Assembly (NCBI RefSeq): GCF_026213295.1
Contig: NC_079417.1
Span: 4,737,451-4,801,450, forward strand
DNA from: Gadus chalcogrammus
Taxonomy: Eukaryota; Chordata; Actinopteri; Gadiformes; Gadidae
Reading direction: 5' to 3'
DNA length: 64,000 nucleotides
Translations under genes and position numbers: made by a program
Shown here: positions 1 through 34,404 of the stretch, one piece after another
Layout: each line of letters starts with the position of its first letter
How positions within the stretch are numbered: position 1 is the first letter of the stretch
The notes under the pieces: generated by a model
Seen by the model: only the letters and a program-made list of their open reading frames with translations
Databases searched by the model: none
Told to the model about the DNA's origin: nothing

Positions 1-217
1 CTCTTGCGACAACACACAGTAGCCTATATCTGACTGGTGCGGTCGGTGAAAAAGACGGCGCATACAGGCTACGGACGGAAAGTCTCTCAAGAACTGTCCA
101 TTGACACCGACGAGTGGAACAGAGTTATCTTAAGGCGGGCGAGGAAGTCGAAGTAACAGGATTAACATATTTTTTTTTCTTTTGACTATCCGAAGCATTT
201 AAATCCGGTATTCCATA
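1..217 (+). other. mapk1: mapk1 5'UTR / upstream sequence
   Basis: Sequence before the mapk1 start codon. No in-frame coding sequence is recognised. A T-rich stretch lies near 170-185. The true transcription start cannot be placed and may lie left of the window. CpG content rises from about 190 into exon 1, as expected for a housekeeping CpG-island promoter (inference). Confidence 0.55.
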
Positions 218-15187
<14,970 letters not shown>

Positions 15188-15694
15188 CAGCTCACAACGG
15201 TATGTAGCATGTCCCCGTGCTGTACGACATCACAAGAATAATTAAACGGAAGCACTCGGAAAAAACAAGACCCTTCTCCTATGTTCTTACAGATGGCGGC
15301 TCTGGACCGGTTTACGAGATGCCCCTGCTTGTCTCAGCCTCAAATTGCTCTTTTGTGTATTTTTCTTTCCATTTCCTCTCTCCCCCATCCTCCCCTTATC
15401 TGCGTCGCCTGGATTCCCTGGCTTTCGCCCGCCAAGTCCACTTTGCTCAGGAATGGCGTCAGGAGTCAATCAATCTTCTTCTACTTCTTCTATGCTTCTC
15501 TTCTCTTCGACCAATCTCACTCTGTTTCACGCTTGCTCTTCTCTAGAGGTTACGATGGCCACACAATATGACCAATATTGTGGCGCCATCAAATGAAGAT
15601 GAACATATATTGTTAATTAACAATTAATCATGTCTGTCAAAGGTTTTGATTATTTTTTTTTTTTTTCTAAACCGTTGCCTGATTAACTGATGGC

Positions 15695-15700
15695 AATAAA
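15695..15700 (+). terminator. candidate poly(A) signal, mapk1 (proximal)
   Basis: AATAAA about 510 nt after the mapk1 stop, in AT-rich sequence. A plausible proximal polyadenylation site; no transcript evidence is available here. Confidence 0.4.
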
Positions 15701-16529
15701 TTGCATGCTTTTTCTTATTTGCAACATATTATTTTGGACCGGGCAGGTTAAATCTGAATAATTAAAAAAAATATATATATATTCAAGTTGGTTCACATAC
15801 CGGAATGGTTACAATCTCTTGACAGTAAGGATGAGCATTTGAGCTATAGAAGTTCTATATTTTTTCAAAGACACGTTTTGAAAAGCAAACAGATCATCAT
15901 GGTATCCTTCTGGCTTTATCGTGTGCGACCTTAGTGGGTTGTCTTTCATGGTCTCAAAGTGCCAATTTCTCTCCACTTAGGAAAGAGGTTTCTCTTTTGG
16001 TTTCTTTATTTAGGCCAATTATGAACTCAAGCTTTCCTCTATGTAGAAGGTTTTACCTAATTAAACGGGAGACAATCCATGCATCAGCATATGAATTCAG
16101 TTATCCACTGGAACCAGTTTAACGGAGATATAACTCGGCCTCCCATTGTTTCACGAATGAATACATATCCTATAAACATCAAATGTTGCGTTTCTCATAG
16201 TCTCAACTTGTTGATACTCACCTCATTCGAGAGAATACTGTGCCCTTGCATGACTGTTAAAAGCTCTGTATACAAAGACAATGTTAAGTGCCACCCAAGT
16301 ATGCAGTTCCACTAAACCCAGCTAATTTCTTTTACGTTTTTTCATTTCATCTCTCAATGACACGGTGCTCGTTTCTTTTTTCTTTTTTCTTACCTTTTTG
16401 TCATTGTTGTTCGCTTCATGCGTGTTCTATTTTTTTTTTGCAGCATTTGTGTTTTGGTTTTTAGACAAGCTTCTCTAATTCACAACTGCTGTATTTCTTT
16501 TTACTTCTGTTCTTTATGTTGCCATGTTC

Positions 16530-16559
16530 CATGGTTTAGCACCTGCATGCTAAACCATG
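16530..16559 (+). repeat. perfect hairpin in mapk1 3'UTR
   Basis: CATGGTTTAGCA, 6-nt loop CCTGCA, then TGCTAAACCATG. Would fold in the transcript. Confidence 0.9.
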
Positions 16560-17767
16560 TCCCAAAGTGGTTGAAAGGGAGAGTAAGCTGCATGCTTACA
16601 ACCCTACATAAATTCATGTTGTTCCCTGTGCAAGAAAAACTATGGAATCCAGGCATGCTTACTATAAAAAGTTTGACTCAATAAGATATTTTCAGGTTGC
16701 ATATTTCATGAAGTCAGTTGTTTTGTTTTGCTTTAAATTGCACACTTTGGTGTAGATGTAACTGCAATGGATCTGAAGACCAATATCCCTTTTTGTTTGA
16801 CCAATAATTGCCTATTAATGACTGTGTTCTGTTTAAATGTTTCATTTGAAATGAATTGAATCATGACTGTAAATATCGACATCTTCTCCAAGCAAGGATC
16901 AATGCAAGAAGTTGCCGACAATTTAATTTCTTTACAAATGGTCCAAAAATTATATTTCATCGTAAACCTTACCACTCTTGACTTATAGCACTCTCATATT
17001 GATCACCTTTAGCATTTTCATAAACTTATCGCTGAACTGTTAGTCATAAGATGTAGTCTTAATAACACTAAAACTTTTTTCATGCTAGATTTGGTGGAAT
17101 CTACGTAAATAGATTCTCTCAGGCTCTAGTGGCAATTACCCAAATACATATAAAAGTAAATAACGGTATGATATGAGAAATGTACGGTAGCTGCTGCTTC
17201 GGTAGCTTGCTTTGGATCAAAACATGTTCACAATTTGTACATGTGGCGCGGTGGGGTATCGGGTGCTAGCAGTAACATCGGATGCAAACAAATATGCTTT
17301 TTGGTCTATTGCATTTCAAGGCCATATATAAAGACGTATCAGATGATTGGTTCAGTCCATTGTCGATTTAAACATACACACACACAGTATTTACATTTTG
17401 TTTATATTTTAACTATTGTCCCGATACTTGTGGCACTTGCTGTATGCATATCTCTTTGATAAAAAATAACTGAAATGCACTTGTTTCTACAATTATTGCG
17501 AGGGGGGGGGGTGGACGTTATGTCTGAGAGCTGATGCCGATAGACGAGAGCTTGCTTGTATATTACAACTGGGTGAGAAGATTTAAGGGCACTGGGATAC
17601 CTATCCGGGTTATTCTGTTGTATATTATAAGCTTCTGCTGCAGTTCTTTGTGCAACCTGTCTGTTTTGTGCCTTCTTAAATAGTCTTGTTATCCAAGATT
17701 CAATGTGCAGCTTTCGTTCGGTCAGGAATCTATTGTATTTGCTTTAAAATAATAACTAAAATAATCA

Positions 17768-17773
17768 AATAAA
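17768..17773 (+). terminator. candidate poly(A) signal, mapk1 (distal)
   Basis: AATAAA about 2.6 kb after the stop, followed by a G-rich then T-rich stretch. It may end a long 3'UTR form. Confidence 0.4.
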
Positions 17774-19960
17774 TGGGGAGGGAGGGGTTGGATTGGGGTC
17801 ATCCTTTTATCCTTCAGTTTTGTCATTTTAAATAGATTTGATGACATAATTGAGTGATTTTGTGCTTGTGAATTAAAAATATTAAAATGAAATGTTTGTA
17901 TTTTTATTTTGCCTTTTTTTTGTGCAAATATTTTGATTGTAAAATGAATGTTATGTTTCTATCAGACGCTAATCTTGTTGAATTTTACAATTGAACTAGT
18001 TATCTCTGTACGTTCTGATTGGTATAACATGTAATTGTGTAGTCAACAAATTAAATGGAAGTCCTGGTTGTATTTCAACATTTTTTGTTTGTTTCACCTG
18101 TCATAGAAAGGATTTAAACTTATTGGTCAGTTACATCTTTGCGGTCATGTGAAGGACTCAACATGAACAAACAATTGACTTGGCTATTATTAAAGACTGA
18201 CTGCCACTTAGCTTTAATGTCTTGTTTTTGCCTTTCTGCACAGCTTTTAAGAATATAAAGCATCAATGGGAGGAAAGCCTTTTAGATAAACCCTTGATGA
18301 TGTAGGCTACACTTTAGATAATGTGGCCAACACTATGAAATAAGTACTTGAGATGAAATCCAGAAATGACCAGTATAGGCTGGTTTTAGGCTACTTTTAG
18401 CATACAAATAGGAAAAGGATTTATGCTAATATTTCAACCAAAGTCTTCTTTCTCTTTGAGATTTGGTTGACACACCAGAAAATGCATTTCCTGCAGAAAA
18501 TAATGTGTTGTAGTGCAGTGAGAAAATGTGGTGTTGAGTGCTGTAGTGCAAAGTGAGGTTGAAAATATGTTTTAGTAAAGCCATAGTTGAAAGACGTAAA
18601 GAAATGTTAAATGTGTTAAATCAAGTGAAGGGATTTGAACAGTCCAAATAGAAATAAAAAATGTAAACATGCACACCATTAAACATTGTAAATGTGTGCA
18701 ACTCTGCATGAAGTGAAGGGTTAAACAAATAGCTTATGTGATCAAGTTTGAATAACAACCTAATTACTAACTATTAAGTTATGTGGTATACAAGGAACCT
18801 CTCATCTATCTCTATACACAATACATAAAATCGCCATGTAAAAGACCATAGGTGAGTACAATAAACACCTGAATGCGACTTAATAACTATTACGTTACAC
18901 ACGCGCGCACCCCTTGTGCAGGGACACAACCATAGAAAATGCATGTTTGGTACATGAGCTAAAATAAAACAACCCTAAATAGTCATGCATAAAATGATCT
19001 TACATATGCGTAGAACTTCAACTTGAAATGTCCTTACTAGAACTAAAAGAAAATCAACCGGAGAACTATCAACGTCAGCTTGACTCATAAAGCTCGATTT
19101 ATACATACAAACTGTGATTCTGAAGAAAAGTATGAATTATATTGAAATTCTGTTTTCAGATTATTGAGTAGGCCTACAAGTGTGTTGATTTATTAAACGT
19201 TCGAACGAAGGCTAATGATAAAAGATTGACATGTCTGAAGTAGTTGAAGTGTTAAAGAATGGGCGGACGGCTCTGCCATCCTCCCATTGAATTTCATTGT
19301 AAAAATAGTATTTAAAAAGGTTGAATATTGTGCCTAGCAGCGCGGTAAGGACGAGGCGGGAGCCCAGATTAAGCGGTTATGCAACTCTCGTTCCCCTTAC
19401 ACCGCAAAACTCTGAGAATTGCCTTTAACGAACGCACACACGACAAATCAAAACACACTAAATTTAACTAATTAACATACACGTCTCGGTGACGATGTCG
19501 GGAACAATAACTCAACACATACAGCAATGCTAACCCGCATAGACAAACAAACCCCCACAGTGCGTTTACATGACCCTCAGGAAAATCGAATTATTGGGTT
19601 AGTCCAACTATGACTGGATTATGAAGATGCATGTATACACCTTAGTCACACTATAATCGAATCGAATCGAGTTACTCATAGTCGAATTAAGACACCTAGA
19701 TTATTCGATTGTTAGTCGAATTAAGTGTGAATGTATCGGGTCGGGTCGCATGGAATCGGATTTTGCATTCTGCGCATGCTCGAGATTTTTCCCGGGGGCC
19801 GTGATCCGGAAGTATAAGGAGACAGTCATATTGTCGCCGTCGGAAAATGAGACTGCAATTTATTTAAAAAGGTGGCGAAGTAGATGGAGGAAGCCGCAAA
19901 GGACCTAGGAGCCTAGGAGGGCGCCAGAGGTCCAACTTGCGATATTTTAGATATCTGCAC

Positions 19961-20105
19961 TATTCCAAGCCAATCTGAACATTTTAAAATTTGAGGAAGG
20001 CGATAGGCCCCAAACTTTGTAGAAAATGATAAAGAAGAAGAAGAAAGAAAGAATAAAACCTAAGAAGAACAATAGTTGAGCGCTGCATGCAGCACTAAAC
20101 TAATT
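19961..20105. repeat. dispersed repeat, copy 1
   Basis: Shares most of its sequence with 52537-52695: the same order of a CTGAACATTTT motif, a GAGGAAGG-GATAGG segment, a purine-rich AAGAAAGAAAGAATAAAAC block and a terminal palindrome GCTGCATGCAGC. Likely the end of a transposable element family; class not determined. Confidence 0.75.
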
Positions 20106-20399
20106 AGTATAAATTTGGGCAACATCCATAGAATATGATTCCATAGTATATTGATGATGCTTAAAAAGGCAAACTTCTTCTCTGTATCTCCGTTAGAGGG
20201 CGCTAGTGTAGCAGTAAAGAAGTAGAGAGTTACTGCAGTCTCCTGCCTATCCTAATATTTCAAGCTAGGTGCGAGATAAAATTCCTTTGGCCGGCTATAC
20301 TACAGTAAAGACGATATAAAAATATTTACTATCATACAATGGATGTATAATGAGGAATTCCCATTATTTCTTCCTTTCGTCGTGCTCTTGTTTACTGCT

Positions 20400-20650
20400 T
20401 CACATGGCCCCTTGCTTTACCAATGCGCTCAAACGTGCGCAGTGTGCGCTTCTGTTGTTGGCACGTGTCTACCGCGGATACGCGCCTGGTCGAAAACAAT
20501 CCCTGTCGGCGGGAGCGCGCCGTCCTGTCTTTTACCTTAGAAAGCTACGATGATTGGTTTTAAGATCTCTGGGCTGTCCTTGTTTGGCAGGGGATTGGTT
20601 TGAGGCAGATAATCTTTGTAACTATTGGTCATCAGAACTGGAGAGGAGGG
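20400..20650 (+). promoter_or_regulatory. candidate promoter region (possibly ypel1)
   Basis: A CpG-rich stretch (about 20430-20530) with an E-box CACGTG near 20462 is followed by three inverted CCAAT boxes (ATTGG at 20553, 20594 and 20624) at 30-40 bp spacing. Such spacing is typical of NF-Y promoters. Assignment to ypel1 is inference from position, 4.4 kb before the first coding exon. No start site or first exon is visible. Confidence 0.35.
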
Positions 20651-22924
20651 GGGCTGTTTATCCTTGGTGGCTTCAACAGAATATTACAGAATTGCGTTAT
20701 GAAGTTCATACACTCACATCTTTAGGTTAGTGTTAGATAACGATCGTTACACAATAGCCCTTTCGTTTTTGTTTTTTTCGATAAACGTTTCGTGATTTAT
20801 TCACTGTCAATGAAGATGGTGAATTGATCCGATTCCTGTAGGTTTAGGTTAGTCTATGCAATATTAGGTATAATGACAAGATACAAGCGCACCAAATGAC
20901 CTTAAATCTCCCATAATTTAACCTAGTGCAGTTCCAACGTGCACAGTTAACTAATGCAGCCTGCGCAGCTATAGGCTCCCAACACCTCTTGCACTAAACC
21001 AATTGGTGGATCTAGCGCGGCTTGTGCAGGAATAACAATACTACGCATGTATTTTTGGAGACTTTATGGGACTCGAAACGATCCGAACAGTGAAGGGGTA
21101 AAACCAGGAACGGTGTCAACAACCTTTCTGAACCATGGCACGGGGATATTTATGAATGCTCTGAGAGACAACATCGGGGAAGTGTTTTCTTCCCCTTCTT
21201 GAAAGGAAAAGGCTGTTGCCAGTGAGTATTACGCCAATTACACATGCTGAACGCCTTAACTTCCCACTGTGTTTTGCTTTGGTGCACAAATGCATGCATA
21301 GATAGGCCTATAATGTATATGCCCGGACAATGTGGCTTATTGGTGTGTTGATTGGTCAATTGAGCTGTGTAATATGAACTGGTGGAAAAATGTATTCGAT
21401 ACATAGCATATATTTGTGTGTTTGAGTGTTTGGGGTTCGTTGGCATTTCAAATAACAACTTATTGCAGATTGAGGGAACATGAGTGCTAATCCTCGATAT
21501 CAGGACAATGGCATCCAGCGTGATGGCTTTCAAATATTTCTGTGCACAGTTCTTAATGTTTCAAAAGTACGTGTCCAATGCCATAAATTATGATTGCAGT
21601 ATCCTGATCCTCTTAGGGCTTATTTTACACAACGAGCACAAGTAGTGTCTTGACCACTATACACAAAGTGGGAAATATACTGACCTACTTTTATAACAGT
21701 GGGAATATTGTGTTTTTGTATAAAAGACGCTGCATTTCATAATTCCCTAATGAATTAGTCTTTTGTATTATAGGTGAATTCATACCCTGATGAAAACGAG
21801 CACACTCACAGAGCAAGCTGGCTGGCCATGAACATTGTAGGGACACATGACATTTCTGATTGATCACCGCATAGAGTAGAAATGCGATTATTAATACCCC
21901 TCAAATGCATCAAATTCCTTGTATTTATTTACACATCCGGGTGTCTATTTGCGTTCCCCTTCCCCCGAGCGATACGGTCGCTGATTGGACGCCGATGGTG
22001 TCAGTCAAACGTTGGCTCTTCCCCACGGTGACGTCTCCATATCATCAAAGTAACCAGCCAGTCTGTCACGAACACAAAAGGGACAACAAAGACTTGGGGA
22101 TACGATAGTCCTCCACATCTCAAGACCCAACTTCTCACCTGGCGACATTATCCACTCTGCGAGCCGTGCAACAAGTTAACAGTAATACGGAGACTACAGC
22201 AATGCTATGAACATCGTCATTATAAAACCCACCAACAGACACTTAATAACAAGCAGCGTTGTGGTCAAATCCGATTCTGGTGGTGAGTACTTATGGATCA
22301 GATCTATTTTCCAATAAATCATCTTTTAACGTTTGGACCCGTGTATGTTTTGAGTTGAGCAGGGATAAGCCAACATCACCCGAGAACAACATAAGGTTGT
22401 CACTTCTTCCTCTAGCGAGTGTCGATCATAATTTAACGTTAAATGATAAATAATGGGGTTTCTTGGTTGGCGACGCTCGTATCGCTTATTTGATCCGAAG
22501 TAATTGTGCGACTACGGACGTTCAGATCGAATCGAGTATGTAAAAAAAAAAGTTATTTTTGTCCTTTCTTTGTTTGTTGAGACAGTTGTATCTATTGTCG
22601 GGCCGCCTTCCCATCTCGGTTACCAGGACACGCGGTGCCGTCTTTGTTTTGGATGGGCTGGCTTTTTAATGGCACTTCTGCTTGGAGCAATACTCTGCTG
22701 TGCAACCACCGAATTACTTGCAGACGTGAATAATGTAGACGGCTAAGAAGATGTAATCCAATTCCCAAATTGACTTGTTGCCAAGTGATAAAGCCACGTC
22801 TACTCAGTCGAGAAACCCTACAGTCTAACACCCATGTGTTCAGACAAAGTAAGATCAGGTGTTGTTTTTTTTGTGTGTCTGTCGAGACAAGAACAAAGAA
22901 GTGCAACAGACTTTACTTGTCTTC

Positions 22925-22925
<1 letters not shown>

Positions 22926-22975
<50 letters not shown>

Positions 22976-22976
22976 C

Positions 22977-23012
<36 letters not shown>
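22926..23012. repeat. (CA)n microsatellite, then (GA)n
   Basis: About 87 bp of CA with one CCCAA interruption, followed directly by a GA run to about 23026. Confidence 0.97.
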
Positions 23013-23026
<14 letters not shown>

Positions 23027-24727
23027 AAATACACGGTGTGCGTCATAACAATCTGTCACTTTCTTCTGTGGCGATGGGGGCGCCATACCAGTATGTTGTC
23101 TCTTGTGAGTGTGTTTACCTTTCCACAGACCAACTGCATGCTATGAGTAGACCACATTTGTGGTACGGTTGCAGTGGTTCGAATCACAGTTGTATAATGT
23201 GAAGTCTAAACTCTCCCTGGTCGGTTATGGAAATGGCCCATAATAAGAATATTGGTCCCCTTGACGTGTAGTCCTCCTCAGCAGTGTGATACTGGTGGTG
23301 GCTGGCTGCTTCCTGGTGTGCCGTGCGGAAGCTCCTTTGTTCACACTGCTGCCTTCTGGCTGCTCTCGGGCCGCCACTGCTTTCCTGTGAAAGCACCCAG
23401 CTTCAAATTGGAAAGTTAAAAGTTGTCTGCATGTCATTATGTGTATGTTATTTTCGTCCAAATAAAACCCTGAGCCCTTGCCTGACCTGTAGTTGTTTTT
23501 AACAAAATGTACGAAACCCAGAGTTGATGCATTTAAAATGCCATCCTTTTTGCACATTATTATCAATTTTTTTGTACCCACACCAACAACTTCTGGGTGC
23601 TGAGGTGTTGAAACAAGACACTGTTAACAGTTTGACAAAGGAAAACGGCAACTTGGAGTATAAAAACATCAGAATATGTGTTCTATCACTTAGGGCTATT
23701 TGTAATAAAATCAATGTTCTCAATCCAATGTTCTCTCTGAGAATGCTCTGTCTATTTTTTGTTTGCTATCATTGCTTTTAAACAGAATTTGCTCTGAATA
23801 TTTGACTTCTTTTCTTGCACCTGAAGCCAAAATCACCCACTTGAATAGCTTTTGGTGTCGTTAAACAATAAAGTTAGATCGAGATATCTGGTGCTTTGTA
23901 ATATATGACAGTCATTTTGTGTTTTTAAAGATCACCTTTAGTAGATCTATGCCTGGGCAGGGCGAAGCCAGAGGAAACTGGTGGAGGCCCGTGAATGCAT
24001 TACTAATCGAAATGCATTCACTTAGACCCAAATCGACATGCTACACAATACTGGCTAGCAGGTTGGTTCTCCACCTATAGTAGGACATCATACAGTAGTT
24101 CTACACACTCTGTGAGTCAAATACAGAGCTGACAACGGAGAAATAGTTAAAGTGAATACAAGTGAACGGGTCTCAAACGTTGGTATGCTGCCTGACTAAA
24201 CCCTATGGGCTGCTTGGCTCCTGAGAGTCACCTGGCTGCCGGCTCGGCTGTCTGTACAGACCCAACACTGTTCCTGCTCACAGGCACCTCCAGCACACCA
24301 TAATCACCCAAACATATGGGTGCAGTTATTATCTCACTTGCCAACACTAAATTCAAGGGCTAGGTCTGCGCTCTCGGTTTTGTATGTGTGACTTAGGCAA
24401 TCAGCGCGCTGTTTTGCAAGGGAAAGGGGTATGTGATCTTAATGTGCAGCTTCCAGATAATCTTTATGCAAACACACAGTTAATGGTGGGGCTACAGGCC
24501 GGGTTGCATGGTGTGTTCAATGACAAGTGTATTGAGGTAAATGGGTGCATTATTTGGAAAGTTGTTTGTAAATGGATTTATTCAGCAGCCAGCATTCCAC
24601 TTAAGTGTGGGTGTGTGTTGGGGTGGGGATTTAATCCTGAAGCCACAGCACAGAATGAAGGAAAGTGTTGGTATATATATATAGACTTGTGTTTAATTTA
24701 ATGTACGTATTGGTGCTTTATATATAT

Positions 24728-24756
24728 ATATATGGTGGCAGGGTGCCACCATATAT
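24728..24756. repeat. perfect inverted repeat, 13-bp arms
   Basis: ATATATGGTGGCA, GGG, TGCCACCATATAT, about 315 bp before the ypel1 start exon. Confidence 0.95.
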
Positions 24757-25002
24757 TGGTATCGATTGGTATCGAATGACAGCATGATGGAGCGAATTAG
24801 CAACCTGGCTTTGAAAACAGCATCAAAGTGTCAATGCTGCAGATTAAAGCGGGACGAGACCATTCAAAGACCTGCACCTCTCTTCCCCCTTCTCCCCCCT
24901 CAGGTTTGATTTTCTCCCGTGGTGTCTGTGTGGAGTGTGCCACACACCCACTCCACAACAACGACGGCTTTGGCTTGCATCTTCCAGTGTTTCTTCTGTC
25001 AG

Positions 25003-25071
25003 CAAGTCCAGCAGAGCTGCAACTCCCCCAGCACCAGCCCGGACGGCAGCCAGGAGCCCTGCCCCATTGAC
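25003..25071 (+). other. ypel1: ypel1 5'UTR portion of first coding exon
   Basis: A strong acceptor (pyrimidine-rich tract then tcag) ends at 25002. The next 69 nt have no stop in the frame of the ATG at 25072. An alternative acceptor ending at 24903 also looks usable. Confidence 0.5.
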
Positions 25072-32948
<7,877 letters not shown>

Positions 32949-33708
32949 CTGGCCCCGCCCCCTCCCGTGACCCCTCTGAATTCTCTTAATTGAACTGCGT
33001 GGAGTGGCCGCCGTTGCTCATCATGTTCCCACCGCCACCGCCACCACCACCACCACCACCACCCCCACCACACCTCCTCCACCTCTTAAATGTGAACTCA
33101 CAACCACACACCGCTCATCGTGAAAAAACAAAAAAAAACACCATGTGATGACGATGACTTCGGGATAAAAAAGGAGCTGGACCTGGATATGGGGAGGGGG
33201 GGTGGGGGGGGGGGGGGGGGGTGTGGTCCAGGAAGTCCTCCACCCGTTACCATGACGATATGTGAGTGTGTGTCTGTGTTCTGTTGCAGCCCTCACACGC
33301 CCATCCATAACCACCACCGCCACCACCGACCGCCCCCTCCCTCCCTAACAAACCCACGCTGCTGTGGAGTGTCTGTGGTGAAGTGGCGACCCGCTCTATG
33401 AACGCGGCTCTACGTTGACGTGGGGCCGGGCCCCTGTCGTGTCAGTGCCGTAGAGAGGCCTCCACTGAGACGCCAGCAGGGTGACTGCTCATTGCTTTAT
33501 TTTGATGGCGATGTTGATACTTTACGCTTTATTTTCTTTTTGTTTTTTAAAAACGGTTAAAAACCCTCTTGTTTGGACGGCCCCCGATGGATGGATGTTA
33601 CCGGTTAGCATTTGTTTACTTCTCGTCTGCCTTTTGGCTTGGTGTCGGCTCCTGTAGCTGCACACACTCCCCCTCTGGCCGTCTGCTATTGCTCGGGTTA
33701 TTTGGGGG

Positions 33709-33753
<45 letters not shown>

Positions 33754-34276
33754 GTGCGTGTGTGTGAGCACACACTGCGTGTGTGTTTCATAGAGTCCAA
33801 TTATGTAGCAGCTCTCGTTAAGAGACCCCGCCCCTGTTTTATATTATTATTACTATTATTATTATTACTATTATTATTTGTTTGCTTTTGTGGGACCTCC
33901 CCCCTCTTCTTATTTCCTGGTTATATTCCACACTCAAAAAATCGAGTATTTGTTATTTATATAAATATATATAAATATACATATGGTAATGAACGTATAT
34001 ATAATCCATTACTGTGGTGTTCGGCTGGATGCAATCGTGGCTGGTCCACGTTTGCAGAAGGCCTGTAAGTTTAAAAAACAAACAAAAAAAAGACATGATA
34101 CTTGCCCATATGTAAACCTTCGAGTTATGGCGGGTGAACTTTGACCTGTGCCCAGAATCGCCGTGGTGACTGAGGACCTCAAACCAGACGGGGTCACATG
34201 ACCATACTATGAAATGGTCCGGGGTTGTACTACCACCGGTCCGTGGATTCTTACAGATGTTCACCGACGCTCACAC

Positions 34277-34404
<128 letters not shown>

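Larger units (their letters stand above)
15188..18050 (+). other. mapk1: mapk1 3'UTR (probable extent)
   Basis: AT-rich non-coding sequence after the stop. AATAAA hexamers occur at 15695-15700 and 17768-17773. The right limit is a guess from AT-richness and the second hexamer. It includes a perfect inverted repeat at 16530-16559. Vertebrate mapk1 transcripts are known to have multi-kilobase 3'UTRs. Confidence 0.5.
18051..25002. other. mapk1-ypel1 intergenic region / upstream ypel1
   Basis: About 7 kb without a recognisable coding exon. It holds a transposon-like segment rich in TCGAAT motifs at about 19560-19770, a dispersed repeat copy at 19961-20105, a CpG-rich stretch with CCAAT boxes at 20400-20650, a CA repeat at 22926-23012 followed by GA, and an inverted repeat at 24728-24756. 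A non-coding first exon of ypel1 probably lies here. Confidence 0.6.

Noticed and set aside
15217..15596. Open frames after the mapk1 stop
   Set aside because: They lie in the 3'UTR and have pyrimidine-biased composition without family resemblance.
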